64,000 nt of DNA, from NCBI GenBank assembly GCA_944990035.1, contig CALYLX010000126.1, positions 1,240,001-1,304,000 on the forward strand, written 5' to 3'. This DNA is from Clitopilus passeckerianus (lineage: Eukaryota; Basidiomycota; Agaricomycetes; Agaricales; Entolomataceae). Numbering within the stretch: position 1 is the first letter of the stretch; the number at the start of each line of letters is the position of its first letter. A model generated the notes under the pieces. The model was not told the origin of the DNA, searched no databases, and saw only the letters and a list, made by a program, of their open reading frames with translations. Shown here in pieces: positions 35,572-45,937 of this stretch. The position numbers and the translations under genes are program-made.

Positions 35572-38500
35572 ATGAAGGCATTCCTCCACAGACTACACAT
35601 CGGAGGATCTTCTACAAAAGAAAAGGAAAAAGAAAAAGAAAAGGATAAAGAAAAGGACAAATTACAGTTACCCCCTTTGCCTCAATGGCCCCCTCAACCA
35701 GAACGAACCAGTTCACAGAATTCCTTCAAACCACTGCCTCCAATCGACACTGAACCAGACAAACCAGTTGACAAGAAAGTTGCTTTCATTTCTCCACCTC
35801 CAAATGAACCACCCCCCTCAACCAGTCCTCCCCCCGCAAAGACCAATGTCACTCGTTTTCACGCCACTCATGGCTCTGCTCCTCCGCCCAAGGAACCAAG
35901 AGCGTCAGTATCTACTGCCGCTTCCAGCTCAAAAACAGACGTAGCTGCAACGCCTCAAGCATCTTCAACCACTGTCTCAAAGCCACAACCTGCCGCTCGT
36001 GCCGTGTCGCCGTACATGGACAGAGGCGCTCCTGGTGCGCTGAGCGCCATGTCTCTACGCTCTGGCACACCATACTCCCAAATGAGCCAACAGAGTGGAT
36101 CGAGGATACTGGCTGCGACTAGCTGGAGTGAAGTCACAGAAGAAGATTTGGTGAGCAATCTTGGCTCAAGGGAGAGAACGAGGCAAGAAGTCTTGTTCGA
36201 AATCATCGCTTCTGAAGAAAGGTGAGGCTCCTGCTCTGCAATTTCTATTTTGGCTAAATCTCTGGGACAGATATGTACAAGAGTTGATCAAGATGAAAGA
36301 TACATTCATTGACCCTCTTCTACATCCGCTCTCAACCGCCGTCACGTCGGCCCTCCCATCCCCGCGTGACGAGTACGACTACTATAATTCCAGCCGCGTA
36401 GATTCTCCAGCGGGTGACTCCACCACTCCCCATGGTGATCTTCCGCCCATCGCAGCTCGCTTCATGTCTCCCACCCCACCCACAACCAGCCCTCCTCCCT
36501 CACGAGGCGGCCATCCCCAAATCGGCGACGACTCTCCCGACAGCGATGAAGAAGACGCAAAGAAACGGCCCCCAAGTAAACTCGACCATCCAAGGTCACC
36601 TTACCGTTCCACAACCTCTCAGGCGAAGAACGGGAAAACCTTGCCCTTCCCGAGCAGAAGCCACATGTCGCTCCCACCACCGCCGAGAAACCAGGCTAAC
36701 GCGTCCACCCAATCTCTCGGTCGTCAGAATACCATCACTGAGCGGGAACGTGGAGATGTCCCCATCCATCGGGACTACCGTGAGCGGAAGGTCTCCCAAG
36801 GAGAGTATTCCACCAAAGCGCCGTCTGGGATGCTCAGAAAGTTCAAGAAGAGCACACCTTCGGCGCCCGGTTCGGGCGTATTTGGGGAGTACCTCGCGCC
36901 GCACCAGATCCCGGAGGATTTGAAGCGGTGCTTGGAGGTCGTAGATCAGGGGATATTGGATGGCCATAAGAGGTTGAGTGATGCGCTCAGGAAGAGGTAT
37001 GATGACCAGTTCCCGCTCGTGAGGAGTCTTGCGGATGTCTTTGTGTCGAATGTAAGTGCCTTGGTCACCATTCTAAGGATGATGCTAATATGCTCTGTGT
37101 AGAGTGACATATTCCATGGATATGCGACGTTCGTTCTGCATCTTGAGCGTGCCCTTGATCAAGCCGACGCCGCGCTGCATAACAACACGATGAAAAAGCC
37201 CAAAAAACAAGACGCGGCTGAATGGCATAAAGTCTGCCGGTTCCTGCAAACTCTGGAAGCCAACGCTGGAGAGAAGGGCGAAACAGGGCTGGCAATCACA
37301 CTCTCAAAGCCGTTCCAGCGTTTGCTCAAGTACCCGCTGATGTTCCAGAATCTGCTGTATCACACAGATCCGAGCACATACGAGTATGAGGCGACTCTGC
37401 AGATGGTGGCGGAGGTAGAGACGATTGTGAGGAGTATCGAGGATGAAAAGATTCAGAAGGAGGAGAGGGATCGCACCAGGGACGTGTTTGCGAGGATTGA
37501 GGGGCTAGACAAGGTGCAGCAATTGGTCCTGCCGAAGCCGAGTAGGGTGTTGTTGGAGGAGAGGGTGTGTGTTGGGGATCCGATGGTGAATGGGAGCGGG
37601 GGCAGTACACCACCGAGTGCGGCGGCTAATGGAATGGGCAAGGGCGTCAAAGGCAAAACGTCTTTCAAGAGGCTCTCGGATGTCCTGGGTGGCACGAGCG
37701 GGATTGGTGGCAAGAAGGATCTGTGGCACGTCGTATTTAATGATGTCGTGCTGCAGTGCCAGCGGACGGGTACGACGACGCTTCCGCTTGTGTCTTCAAC
37801 GAATTCGAGGACGAATAGCATGCCTGTGGGAGGGGTGGGGATGGGTGGGAGTATGAAGTATGCGACGACGGGGAGGAGGGCGATGCATACCAAGCCGAGG
37901 AATTTGTATCGGTTTATAAAGATTGAGGCGTGGGTTATGAATGGAAATGGGCCTGGTGGGGAAGGTGGAGGAAGAGAGGGTGTGGTTAGTATGGAGGAGT
38001 GAGTACCTTTTCGCTTTCCCACATCCGAATGGAAAACTGATTCGGCATCCTCCCAGTGTTGTCCGAACTCGTTCCCAAAGAGAGTCTGTCCGACCTCGAA
38101 TTGTTCCCATGCCCAACGAGGAGGACGAAGATCGTGCACGTCTCTCTCGCGCTAACAATAATGTCCCCGAAGAAGACGAAGCAAATGACTCTGATGACTC
38201 TGACAAGAAGTCGAAAATGTCGTTCTCCTACTGGGGCGCAGACAGAGTCACCATTCCCTCGGCTGTCGTCAAATCCCGTGTAGCGCCCAATTCCCGCATG
38301 CGGGGCAGCGGGCTGAATACGAGCTATGGTAGGGAGAGCAGCGCAAATGCCAAATTTGGGTCGAGGCTTATGCCTGAGGCAGGAGCCGGAGGGACACGGC
38401 CTGCGAGTAGACGGACGACAGCGATTACTCCATCGACGAGGAGAGGTGTGACGAGCACCGTAGAGGACGGACCGTATGCGGCGAAAGCGACGGTGACAAG

Positions 38501-38747
38501 AGAGAGGCCTGCGTGGGGTGCTGGGGCAGGAAGCCCAACGCCGTATGGAGGTCCAGCTTCGGTAAGGCAGCAGAGGAGTCGGAATACGAGCCAGACTAGG
38601 CAAGTCGGTGCTGCAAAGGTGGCTGGGGCAGCAACTGCTGCTGGAGCTACAGCGAATGGAGGACAGGCTGTGAGCCCTGCGCCGAGTGAGGACTCGGGCG
38701 TTGGGTTGTATAGGCAGATGTTGGCTAATGATCCAACTATGCGATGA
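35572..38747 (+). CDS. Rho guanine nucleotide exchange factor (DH domain with large insertion)
   Basis: Activates a Rho-family GTPase at the cell cortex; the partner is unknown. From ATG 35572 (MKAFLHRLHIGGSS) a Lys/Glu tract (KEKEKEKEKDKEKDK) and 170 Pro/Ser residues lead to the DH domain: RTRQEVLFEIIASEERYVQE LIKMKDTFIDPLL. There a Pro/Ser-rich insert of about 190 residues interrupts the domain. It resumes at LPLVRSLADVF-like sequence (QFPLVRSLADVFVSN, SDIFHGYATFVLHLERALDQ, WHKVCRFLQTLE), and the DH signature ITLSKPFQRLLKYPLMFQNL follows. A degenerate PH-like part (KKDLWHVVFNDVVLQCQ) and an Arg/Ser/Ala-rich tail end at DPTMR. Four exons. The DH call is secure; the PH call is weak. Confidence 0.85.
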
Positions 38748-39385
38748 AATGGTTTTTTGTGCCAGTGTTATTCGAGTTTATGGGCTCGACATTTTTCTTG
38801 ATTCTACCCCGATACCGACCAGAAGAGTCTCTCGTTTATTGTCTCTTTCTAACGTCAATGATACCTCGGATATCCATTACCCTCGCTTTACCCTTTCTAC
38901 ATTACAGGTTATTACTCATTAGTTAGTATACCCCACCAACAATCCTTCACCTGCTAACGATTTACCCGTTTTGCCATGATTCCCCCGTGTCTCTACTTTT
39001 TTTGATATAATCATATAACGTATACACTTGCTATGCATGTTTTTCTCATCTTATTTAGTGATGCTTTGCTTGCAGTCACTGTTTTTGCGTAGACGAGTTC
39101 TTTGGCTTGTCCGTACCTGTGGCACCTATACAATGGAGAGCGGAAATTTTACGGTTGTTCGAGGTGCTGATTGCGCCATCCATTGGGATATCCACAATGA
39201 ACAGCAACTTGGCAGGAACGGCAGCATGTGGAAGGTTGGCTCTAGTAGTCTTGGACTTGAGAAGATGTCTCGCCCGTGATGAGCTCAGCCTCCAGGTGGA
39301 GAAGACAGAATCTATATCCTTTTGTAGATGATATATACAACGAAAGCGTAGGAAATCAAGCATGGGGAGTATGGATCGTAAGGTG
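38748..39385. other. Intergenic region between convergent RhoGEF and EF-hand-like genes
   Basis: About 640 bp, AT-rich in the middle with T-runs, taken as the two 3' UTRs. No gene, repeat or RNA identified. Confidence 0.4.
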
Positions 39386-40070
39386 TCATGAAGCCGTTTC
39401 TGCATCTGATTCTTCTTCCTGCCTTGAAGCAACTAGTCGTAGGTTCCTATCAAAACCATGACTGGACTGGGATTTGGATTCAATGGTTATGTATAGTGAA
39501 AGTGGCGCAAAACGTACCAGATCTCTCCATGTTTCTTCCTCGTCGTTCTCTGTTTGAAGTTGGTATATTTGTAAGAAACCGGTGAACCTACGAAGACTTA
39601 GATTTGAGCGGCAACAAATAGATTCTGCTGCTCACGTCAAGCCTCCCTCATCATTAACATCTAGGAATTCTATCAACTCTTCTTTTGTTTCTTGAGAGAA
39701 AGGTGCTCCGTTTGTATCTTGTGCCCATGCATCTAAACCAGCAGAAGTGAGGTAGGCGTTTCTCGGAGGCTGAATGAGCGCGTTTGGACGATGTCCATGA
39801 GAGGTGGAAGACAGTTCAGCAGGACGCGGTTCGCAATACTTTGCAAATATATGTTTTAAACATGCTTCTAGCTTCAATTCTTATGGTTAATCTACAGGTC
39901 CAAGATATGGACGGGTGGAATGATCGCACTTGTTCAGAGATAGCTCCTTCATCGTCTAGAAGTTGCACGGTCGCAGGGCGTGGGTTTCTCCTTCCCTGCA
40001 TTGCTGATGGTTCTGGCGTCTCCGCTCGCGGCGAAGGGCCACCTGGAGTTGCTGGAGGATGTCGAAACAT
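39386..40070 (-). CDS. EF-hand-like protein, unknown function
   Basis: Four exons joined by short introns give about 165 residues. ATG 40070 opens MFRHPPATPGGPSPRAETPE, a Pro-rich head ending DDEGAISEQ. After an intron (GTGCGA...ATTGAAG) comes LEACLKHIFAKYCEPRPAEL, LTSAGLDAWAQDTNGAPFSQ and ETKEELIEFLDVNDEGGLTF. The last has the D-x-N-x-E-G-x-L spacing of a degenerate EF-hand loop, and TGFLQIYQLQTENDEEETWR follows. The last exon reads DLSSHGFDRNLRLVASRQEE and ends ETAS. I chose acceptors by frame; the alternative last exon would give a basic C-terminus instead. I do not recognise the family. It lies 130 bp from the divergent PRP28 ATG. Confidence 0.6.
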
Positions 40071-40200
40071 TGTGTTTTGTTGAAGAAAGTCGATGGAGTC
40101 GATCAAAAGATTCCAAGGATTGGCGCCGGCACGTGTTCGAGGCGGACGCGAAGGCGAGGACGTACTCTGACTCTTTGCTCTTGTTCACTCATCTCACAAT

Positions 40201-43016
40201 ATGGCTGGACGTTCAGAGCCTCTTTCTATTGAAACTCTCCTAAAGAAGCAGAAGGAGGAGAAGGAAGCGGCTGCTAAGGTACGTCTCACGTGTGTTCTCG
40301 TACATTTGTTCAAACTCTAACATTACTCTGTAACAGCCCAAGTTCCTGTCCAAAGAGGAACGCGCGAAGATTGCAATAGCACAACGTGCCAAGGAAATTG
40401 CATCCCAAAAGGAGAAGGAAGAACACGAGGAAGGACCGGGAAACGCTTGAGAGAGACGCAGAGGAGGTCAGGCAAAGGATAGGGAACGTGACAGGAGTGG
40501 ACGCTACGGTGGTGGTCGAAGTGCGTTTCGGATTCAAAGCATGACTCTTCTCTGCTTCTCTAACCCCCAGTAAAGATGATGATAGATACGGAGACCGTGA
40601 TAGGGAGCGCAACGATCGTCATGGGCGTAAAGACGGCTACCGGGATCGGGATAGTAGGGGCAGAGGTAATATGCCACCTCCCCCACCTCCTGACGGTGGC
40701 AATCGCTCTGGCTATCAAAATGTGCCTACAGGACCTCGAGCAGACCGGGGCAAAGCTGGTACACTTTCCAGCGGAGGCGGCAATTCCTCCGCTACGGGGA
40801 CCTCTACCCCAACTTCTGCTGGTCCTATATCGGACTCTAACTACGTGCCTCCAATGACAGACGACGATCTGACTGCAATCCGATCTCGCTATCTCGGCGT
40901 AGACAAGAAGAAGCGGAAAATCAGGAAGATGAATGACCGCAAGTTTGTATTCGACTGGGATGCTCAGGATGACACGTTTGCGGAAGATTCACCTCTGGCC
41001 GTCGGAAGTAATAGGCAAGGGGCACAGATCATGTTCGGTCGAGGTAAAGTGGGTGGTATGGATGATGGTGGCGTGGCCGCCGGAGGAATGAGGGGCAATG
41101 GTGGAATGGGCACACAACTGGCGGACGTGTTCGAAAGGAGAAAGGCCGAAAAGACAGGTTTAGACGAGCGGCACTGGAGCGACAAGCCATTGAACGAAAT
41201 GAAGGACAGAGATTGGAGGATCTTCAGGGAGGACTTTAGCATTTCAGCGCGAGGTATGTCAGTTCTGATCTTCGCTCCGACGGGAACTCGGTATCTCAAC
41301 AACATTGTATAGGTGGTTCTATACCACACCCCTTGCGTTCATGGGCAGAATCCACGATCCCGGGACCGATTTTGGAAACTATCGAGAAGATAGGCTACAA
41401 GGAACCTTCGCCAATCCAACGTCAGGCTATCCCGATCGGCTTGCAGAACCGTGACATTATCGGCATTGCAGAAACCGGTCAGTCTCACTAAAAATATCTC
41501 CCCACCCGTATGTCCGTGTTGACTAACCTTTCTGTGTTTAGGTTCCGGCAAAACGGCAGCCTTCGTAATACCGATGCTGGCATTCATCTCGAACTTGCCG
41601 CCGCTTTCGGACGAGACCAGGCATCTTGGGCCGTTCGCGTTGATCATGGCACCAACGCGTGAGTTGGCTCAACAGATTGAGAGTGAAGCCAGGAAGTTTG
41701 CCAGCCCTTTGGGGTACAAATGTGTCTCGATCGTTGGTGGCGTAGGTTATTTTCTTCTAATTTTAGGAAACGGGACTAACTACTTTGTACAGAGGTCGAT
41801 GGAGGAGCAGCAATTCAATCTGCGCGAGGGCGCCGAGATGATTATAGCGACGCCGGGGCGTCTCCGAGATGTGATCGAGCGGCATGTGTTGGTGTTGTCG
41901 CAATGCCGGTATGTGGTGATGGACGAAGCGGACCGGATGGTGCACCTAGGTTTCGAGGTGGACCTGACATTTATCCTGGATGCGCTTCCATCGGAGACGA
42001 TGGCAGGTGAGGATACGAGCGAACAAATGGATGTGGATGCGGAGGGCGAGATGACATTGACGAAGAAGGGTAGGACGAGGGTAACAACTTTATTCAGTGC
42101 GACGATGCCCCCGGCGGTAGAGCGGCTGGCGAGGAAGTATCTGAAGAGGCCTGCGGTGATTACTATCGGAGAGGCGGGACGAGCGGTTGACACTGTTGAA
42201 CAGCGCGTGGAGTTCGTGATTGGCGATGAAAAGAAAAAGTGGGTGGTTCTACATTTCACCTGGGTGATGCTGATGGGTGGCGAAATTCAGGCAACGCATG
42301 CTCGAGATCCTCAACAGTGGAGAATTTGGGTCACCGATCATTGTATTTGTGAATCAGAAAAAGACGGCGGACATGGTGGCAAAGGACTTGTCCCGTGCAG
42401 GGGTGAGTAATTACACAATTATGAAGGGAAAACTAAAAATAAAATCTGGCAGTGGAGTGCCGCCACACTGCATTCTGGAAAAAACCAAGAGCAGAGAGAG
42501 GCGTCGCTGCAGTCGCTACGAAGCGGGGAATCAGATGTACTGGTTGCTACTGACCTTGCAGGACGGGGTATTGATGTTCCGGACGTGTCACTTGTGATCA
42601 ACTTCCAGATGGCGAGTACGATTGAGGCGTATGTGCACCGAATTGGTATGTATTCAATGTTTTGATTAGATCTCAGGGACTGATGAATCCTTGTGGTCAG
42701 GTCGAACTGGACGAGCGGGGAAGATGGGCACTGCGATAACGTTCCTGACCAACGATGACGACGAGGTGATGTGCGTACAACATAAGATTTATTCTGGAAT
42801 GTTTTTTCTGATGTTTTTTTTAAATGATAGGTATGATTTGAAGCAAGGTATGGAATATTGGCAATAATATTACTGCTCAGTACTAACTCGGCATCCATAG
42901 AAATCTCCAAGTCACCAGTATCGAAGGTTCCAAATGAACTCGCTAAACACGAGGCAGCGCAACATCGAGTATCAAAAGAGATGAAGCGGAAAAGGGAAGC
43001 GGAGGATATTGGCTGA
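40201..43016 (+). CDS. PRP28: DEAD-box splicing helicase Prp28 (U5 snRNP)
   Basis: Prp28 swaps U1 for U6 at the 5' splice site during spliceosome activation. The head is [20 protein letters not shown] then [20 protein letters not shown]; an RD-rich linker ([20 protein letters not shown]) follows. The conserved pre-helicase block is [17 protein letters not shown] and [18 protein letters not shown]-box motifs appear in order: Q motif ([17 protein letters not shown]), I ([11 protein letters not shown]), Ia (APTRELAQQ), II (VMDEADRM), III (FSATMP), IV ([13 protein letters not shown]), V ([18 protein letters not shown]) and VI ([11 protein letters not shown]). It ends [10 protein letters not shown]. 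About nine introns. In the linker the simple reading meets a TGA at 40448-40450; either two compensating indels or one miscalled base would explain it. Confidence 0.88.
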
Positions 43017-43151
43017 TTACATAATGGTACTACTCTGTGTAATAATCCATTAGCCATGTCCCCCTCCCCGCGCCGATGGGCCAGCCGAGCGTCCCCTGAG
43101 TATTCTAATACTATCCAACGCTCTCTTGCTCAGTCCACCATCATCCTCACT

Positions 43152-45412
43152 ATGCCCTCTCAGTCAAAGCATAGTCCTATCCATGAACTCAAAAGGTTTC
43201 TTCATCCTCACAGCAACCATCCAACACCTTCGCCTTCACCACCGCTAGCCTCCTCTTCACCACCCAAATCTACCAGCTCAAACGATCATCATCCTCCGAA
43301 TCCCTCCAATTCTGCGCTCACAACAATCCATCTCACCAAAAAGTATGGAAAACTAGGCAGAGTCCTTGGTAGTGGGGCAGGTGGCACTGTTCGCCTCATC
43401 AAGAGCAGCCAAAAGACAGGTGGCATTGTCTATGCTGCCAAGGAATTTAGACCAAAGAGACCTGGAGAATCGCAAAAGGAGTACCAGAAGAAAGTCACCG
43501 CAGAATTCTGTGTTGGCTCCACTCTCAAACACCCTAACATCATTGAGACCCTGGATATCGTCTCCGACCATGGTCTCTATTATGAGGTGCGAGTCTTAAA
43601 AAAATCAAGTCCTCCTAATATCAACAACCAATCACAGGTCATGGAATACGCACCCTACGATCTCTTTAGCGTCGTCATGTCCGGCAAGATGTCCAGACCA
43701 GAGATCTACTGCGTTTTCCGCCAAATCTGTGACGGTGTAGAATATCTACACGAACTGGGCCTTGCCCATAGGGATCTCAAGCTCGATAATTGCGTCATGT
43801 CTACCGACAACGTCGTCAAACTCATCGACTTTGGTACCGCTACCGTCTTCCATTATCCTGGCAAGACCCATACGCCAGCCACCGGTATCGTTGGCAGCGA
43901 CCCCTACCTTGCACCAGAGGTCCTCAGCAACAACCCATATGACCCACGGAAAACGGACGTATGGAGTGTTGCTATCATTTTCATGTGCATGCTCCTTCGA
44001 AGGTTTCCTTGGAAGATACCCGACCCAAAGACCGACCCAAGCTTCAGAGCCTTTGTTCATGCCCACCCAGATCTCACCCAGAAGCCCACTCGCAAACCCT
44101 CCAAGCAACAGCTCAACGGGACTACCACCTCACCTGCTGACCAAACGCAACAATCGCACAGCCCCGTACGTGGAGCGACTCTCCCACCATCTCTACAATC
44201 AAATCGGCATAAACCCCCGATACGGGAACGTGCTTCCAGCACTGGTACTCCTCAGGACGTTATCTCGCAGCAGAGCGCAGCTTCAAATACCAACACCGAT
44301 TCCTCTCATGGCGCACCTTCAATATTAACATCCCCCTCGACCCAGTCCACAGCCATCACCGATCCTGGATCTTCCGACTCATCCGACTCATCCGACTCCT
44401 CTCCCTTGACACCCACAGCTGTGATTGAGCACAGTGATGACAATGACGCAAACAAGTACCTTTTCCGTCCACCTATGTCTCCCAATGTAGGCCACAAGTC
44501 ACACAGTCTCTCAGCGCTTCCGATGCTCAAACAGTCGGATTCTCCGGTCGAGATGGATCCATCAGTGTTGCATTTCGCCCGTCCTGGACAATCTACCGAG
44601 TCCCTCCCCGTCAGTCCATCGCTGCAGGCACAGTGTATTGGGGACGACGTTATCATCTCATCGCCTAATCTTGGAGGTTCTAGTCCCCCACGCATCCGGC
44701 AGAGGGCATCCACATTCACTGCCGCGATCGACGAGGAAGCAGAGAACTACCCCTCGAGTCCCATGACGGCCGTCCCACGTGTCATTGTGGACTCCCCCAC
44801 ACCACAGGCGGAAGCAAATAGCACCCTCCCATCGCCTCCTCCGTCACCTCCTCCAGCGCCCCGGCCAGCGACAACAGAAGGCATCGTATCTTCTCAGCAC
44901 CAAAGACGACGTCACCATCTGCCTTCAAGCCTAGCGAATCGTCACCAACTCCCACGAATACACCTATTCAAAAGACGCATGCCACTAGGGCGCGACGGGA
45001 GCGGAGTGACAGTGTCGCGACTTACCATGGGGGCGGAGCCGAGTCAATCTTTAGGCTTCTCCCGCGAGAGACGCGACCTGCTTTGCGGCGCATGCTCTAC
45101 GTCGAGCCGTCAGCGCGCTGCACGCTCACCGACCTTCTTAAGGGCAGGGGCAAGACCAGCGGTCTGCTGTGCGGGTGCGAGGGCAAGCACAAGAACGGTG
45201 TCAACACTTCTGGCAGCGATAACGGACTCAAGCACGATCCTGCGGGCAGGCATTGTATTGATCACGACGACTGCGATACGGAGGACGAGGATGATGGAGA
45301 CGAGTGGCTGACGGGCATCCAGCCGTGCTCGCTGCCCGGCGTCGAGTGCAACCACAACCATATCAAGGTCACGGTGGAAGAGAAGAAGACCGGCCGTAGA
45401 AGGTTTTTCTAG
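43152..45412 (+). CDS. Serine/threonine protein kinase, Hal4/Sat4-Npr1 group
   Basis: Fungus-specific kinases of this group regulate potassium and nutrient transporters at the plasma membrane. I prefer ATG 43152 ([20 protein letters not shown]), which begins at the conserved LKRFL head; ATG 43056 is in frame upstream. The kinase core shows G-loop [16 protein letters not shown]-type Lys in [13 protein letters not shown], catalytic loop [11 protein letters not shown] ([10 protein letters not shown]), APE (DPYLAPEVL) and [14 protein letters not shown] disordered insert of about 330 Ser/Pro residues follows, before the end of the C-lobe: [32 protein letters not shown]. The tail has Cys/His-rich [16 protein letters not shown]. 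Frame is lost inside the insert at CCCC (44859-44862); adding one C rejoins both conserved halves. The only intron seen (43586-43638) has a length divisible by three. Confidence 0.8.
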
Positions 45413-45937
45413 AGACGCGGTATATCCTTCTTACCTGGTGTTACCTTTGGCAGGTTGGCAGATCCGTCTGCGTGGACCCTGACACTTGCACCTCTGTCTA
45501 TTCACGAAGCTTTACCTGCACATGTTTGATGTGCATACTTTCTTCGTGGACGCCACGATTTATTCTTCTCTTGCTTTTTTATTCGCCACATTTTTTTCCT
45601 ATCATGTTGTCTCGTTTATATGCTTTATATCTACCTTTCAATATCTATCATACAGTTCGCTGCCTCATTTCCTACCCTCGGACGGATTTTACCACTTCAA
45701 CAGTTCCGCCTTCCTACCTATCGTCCTACAACCGTTCGACTCGCCGGATGATTTGTTCATCCTTGCTCTGGGACAATTTTATGACTCACGACAGCGTTAC
45801 GTATCCTTATATATAAAGAAATAGATTCTGTATTAATCTCTCGGAAAAGACAAAATTTCTGTTCGGTCCAACAAACAGTGTGCGTGATTGGGAATAAAGC
45901 ATGAATTTTTAATATACAAACTCCCAAGAATTTTAAT
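45413..45937. other. Intergenic region between convergent kinase and YOS9 genes
   Basis: About 525 bp, T-rich, taken as 3' UTRs. A hydrophobic open frame here (about 110 codons, Phe/Ser-rich) has no splice, family or composition support and is not annotated. Confidence 0.4.

Noticed and set aside
35612..35665. Possible microsatellite (AAAGAAAAGG repeats)
   Set aside because: It encodes the KEKEKEKEKDKEKDK tract in frame in the RhoGEF head, so it is better described as coding.
45472..45824. Phe/Ser-rich open frames after the kinase stop
   Set aside because: Low-complexity T/C-rich 3' flank; composition explains the open frames.
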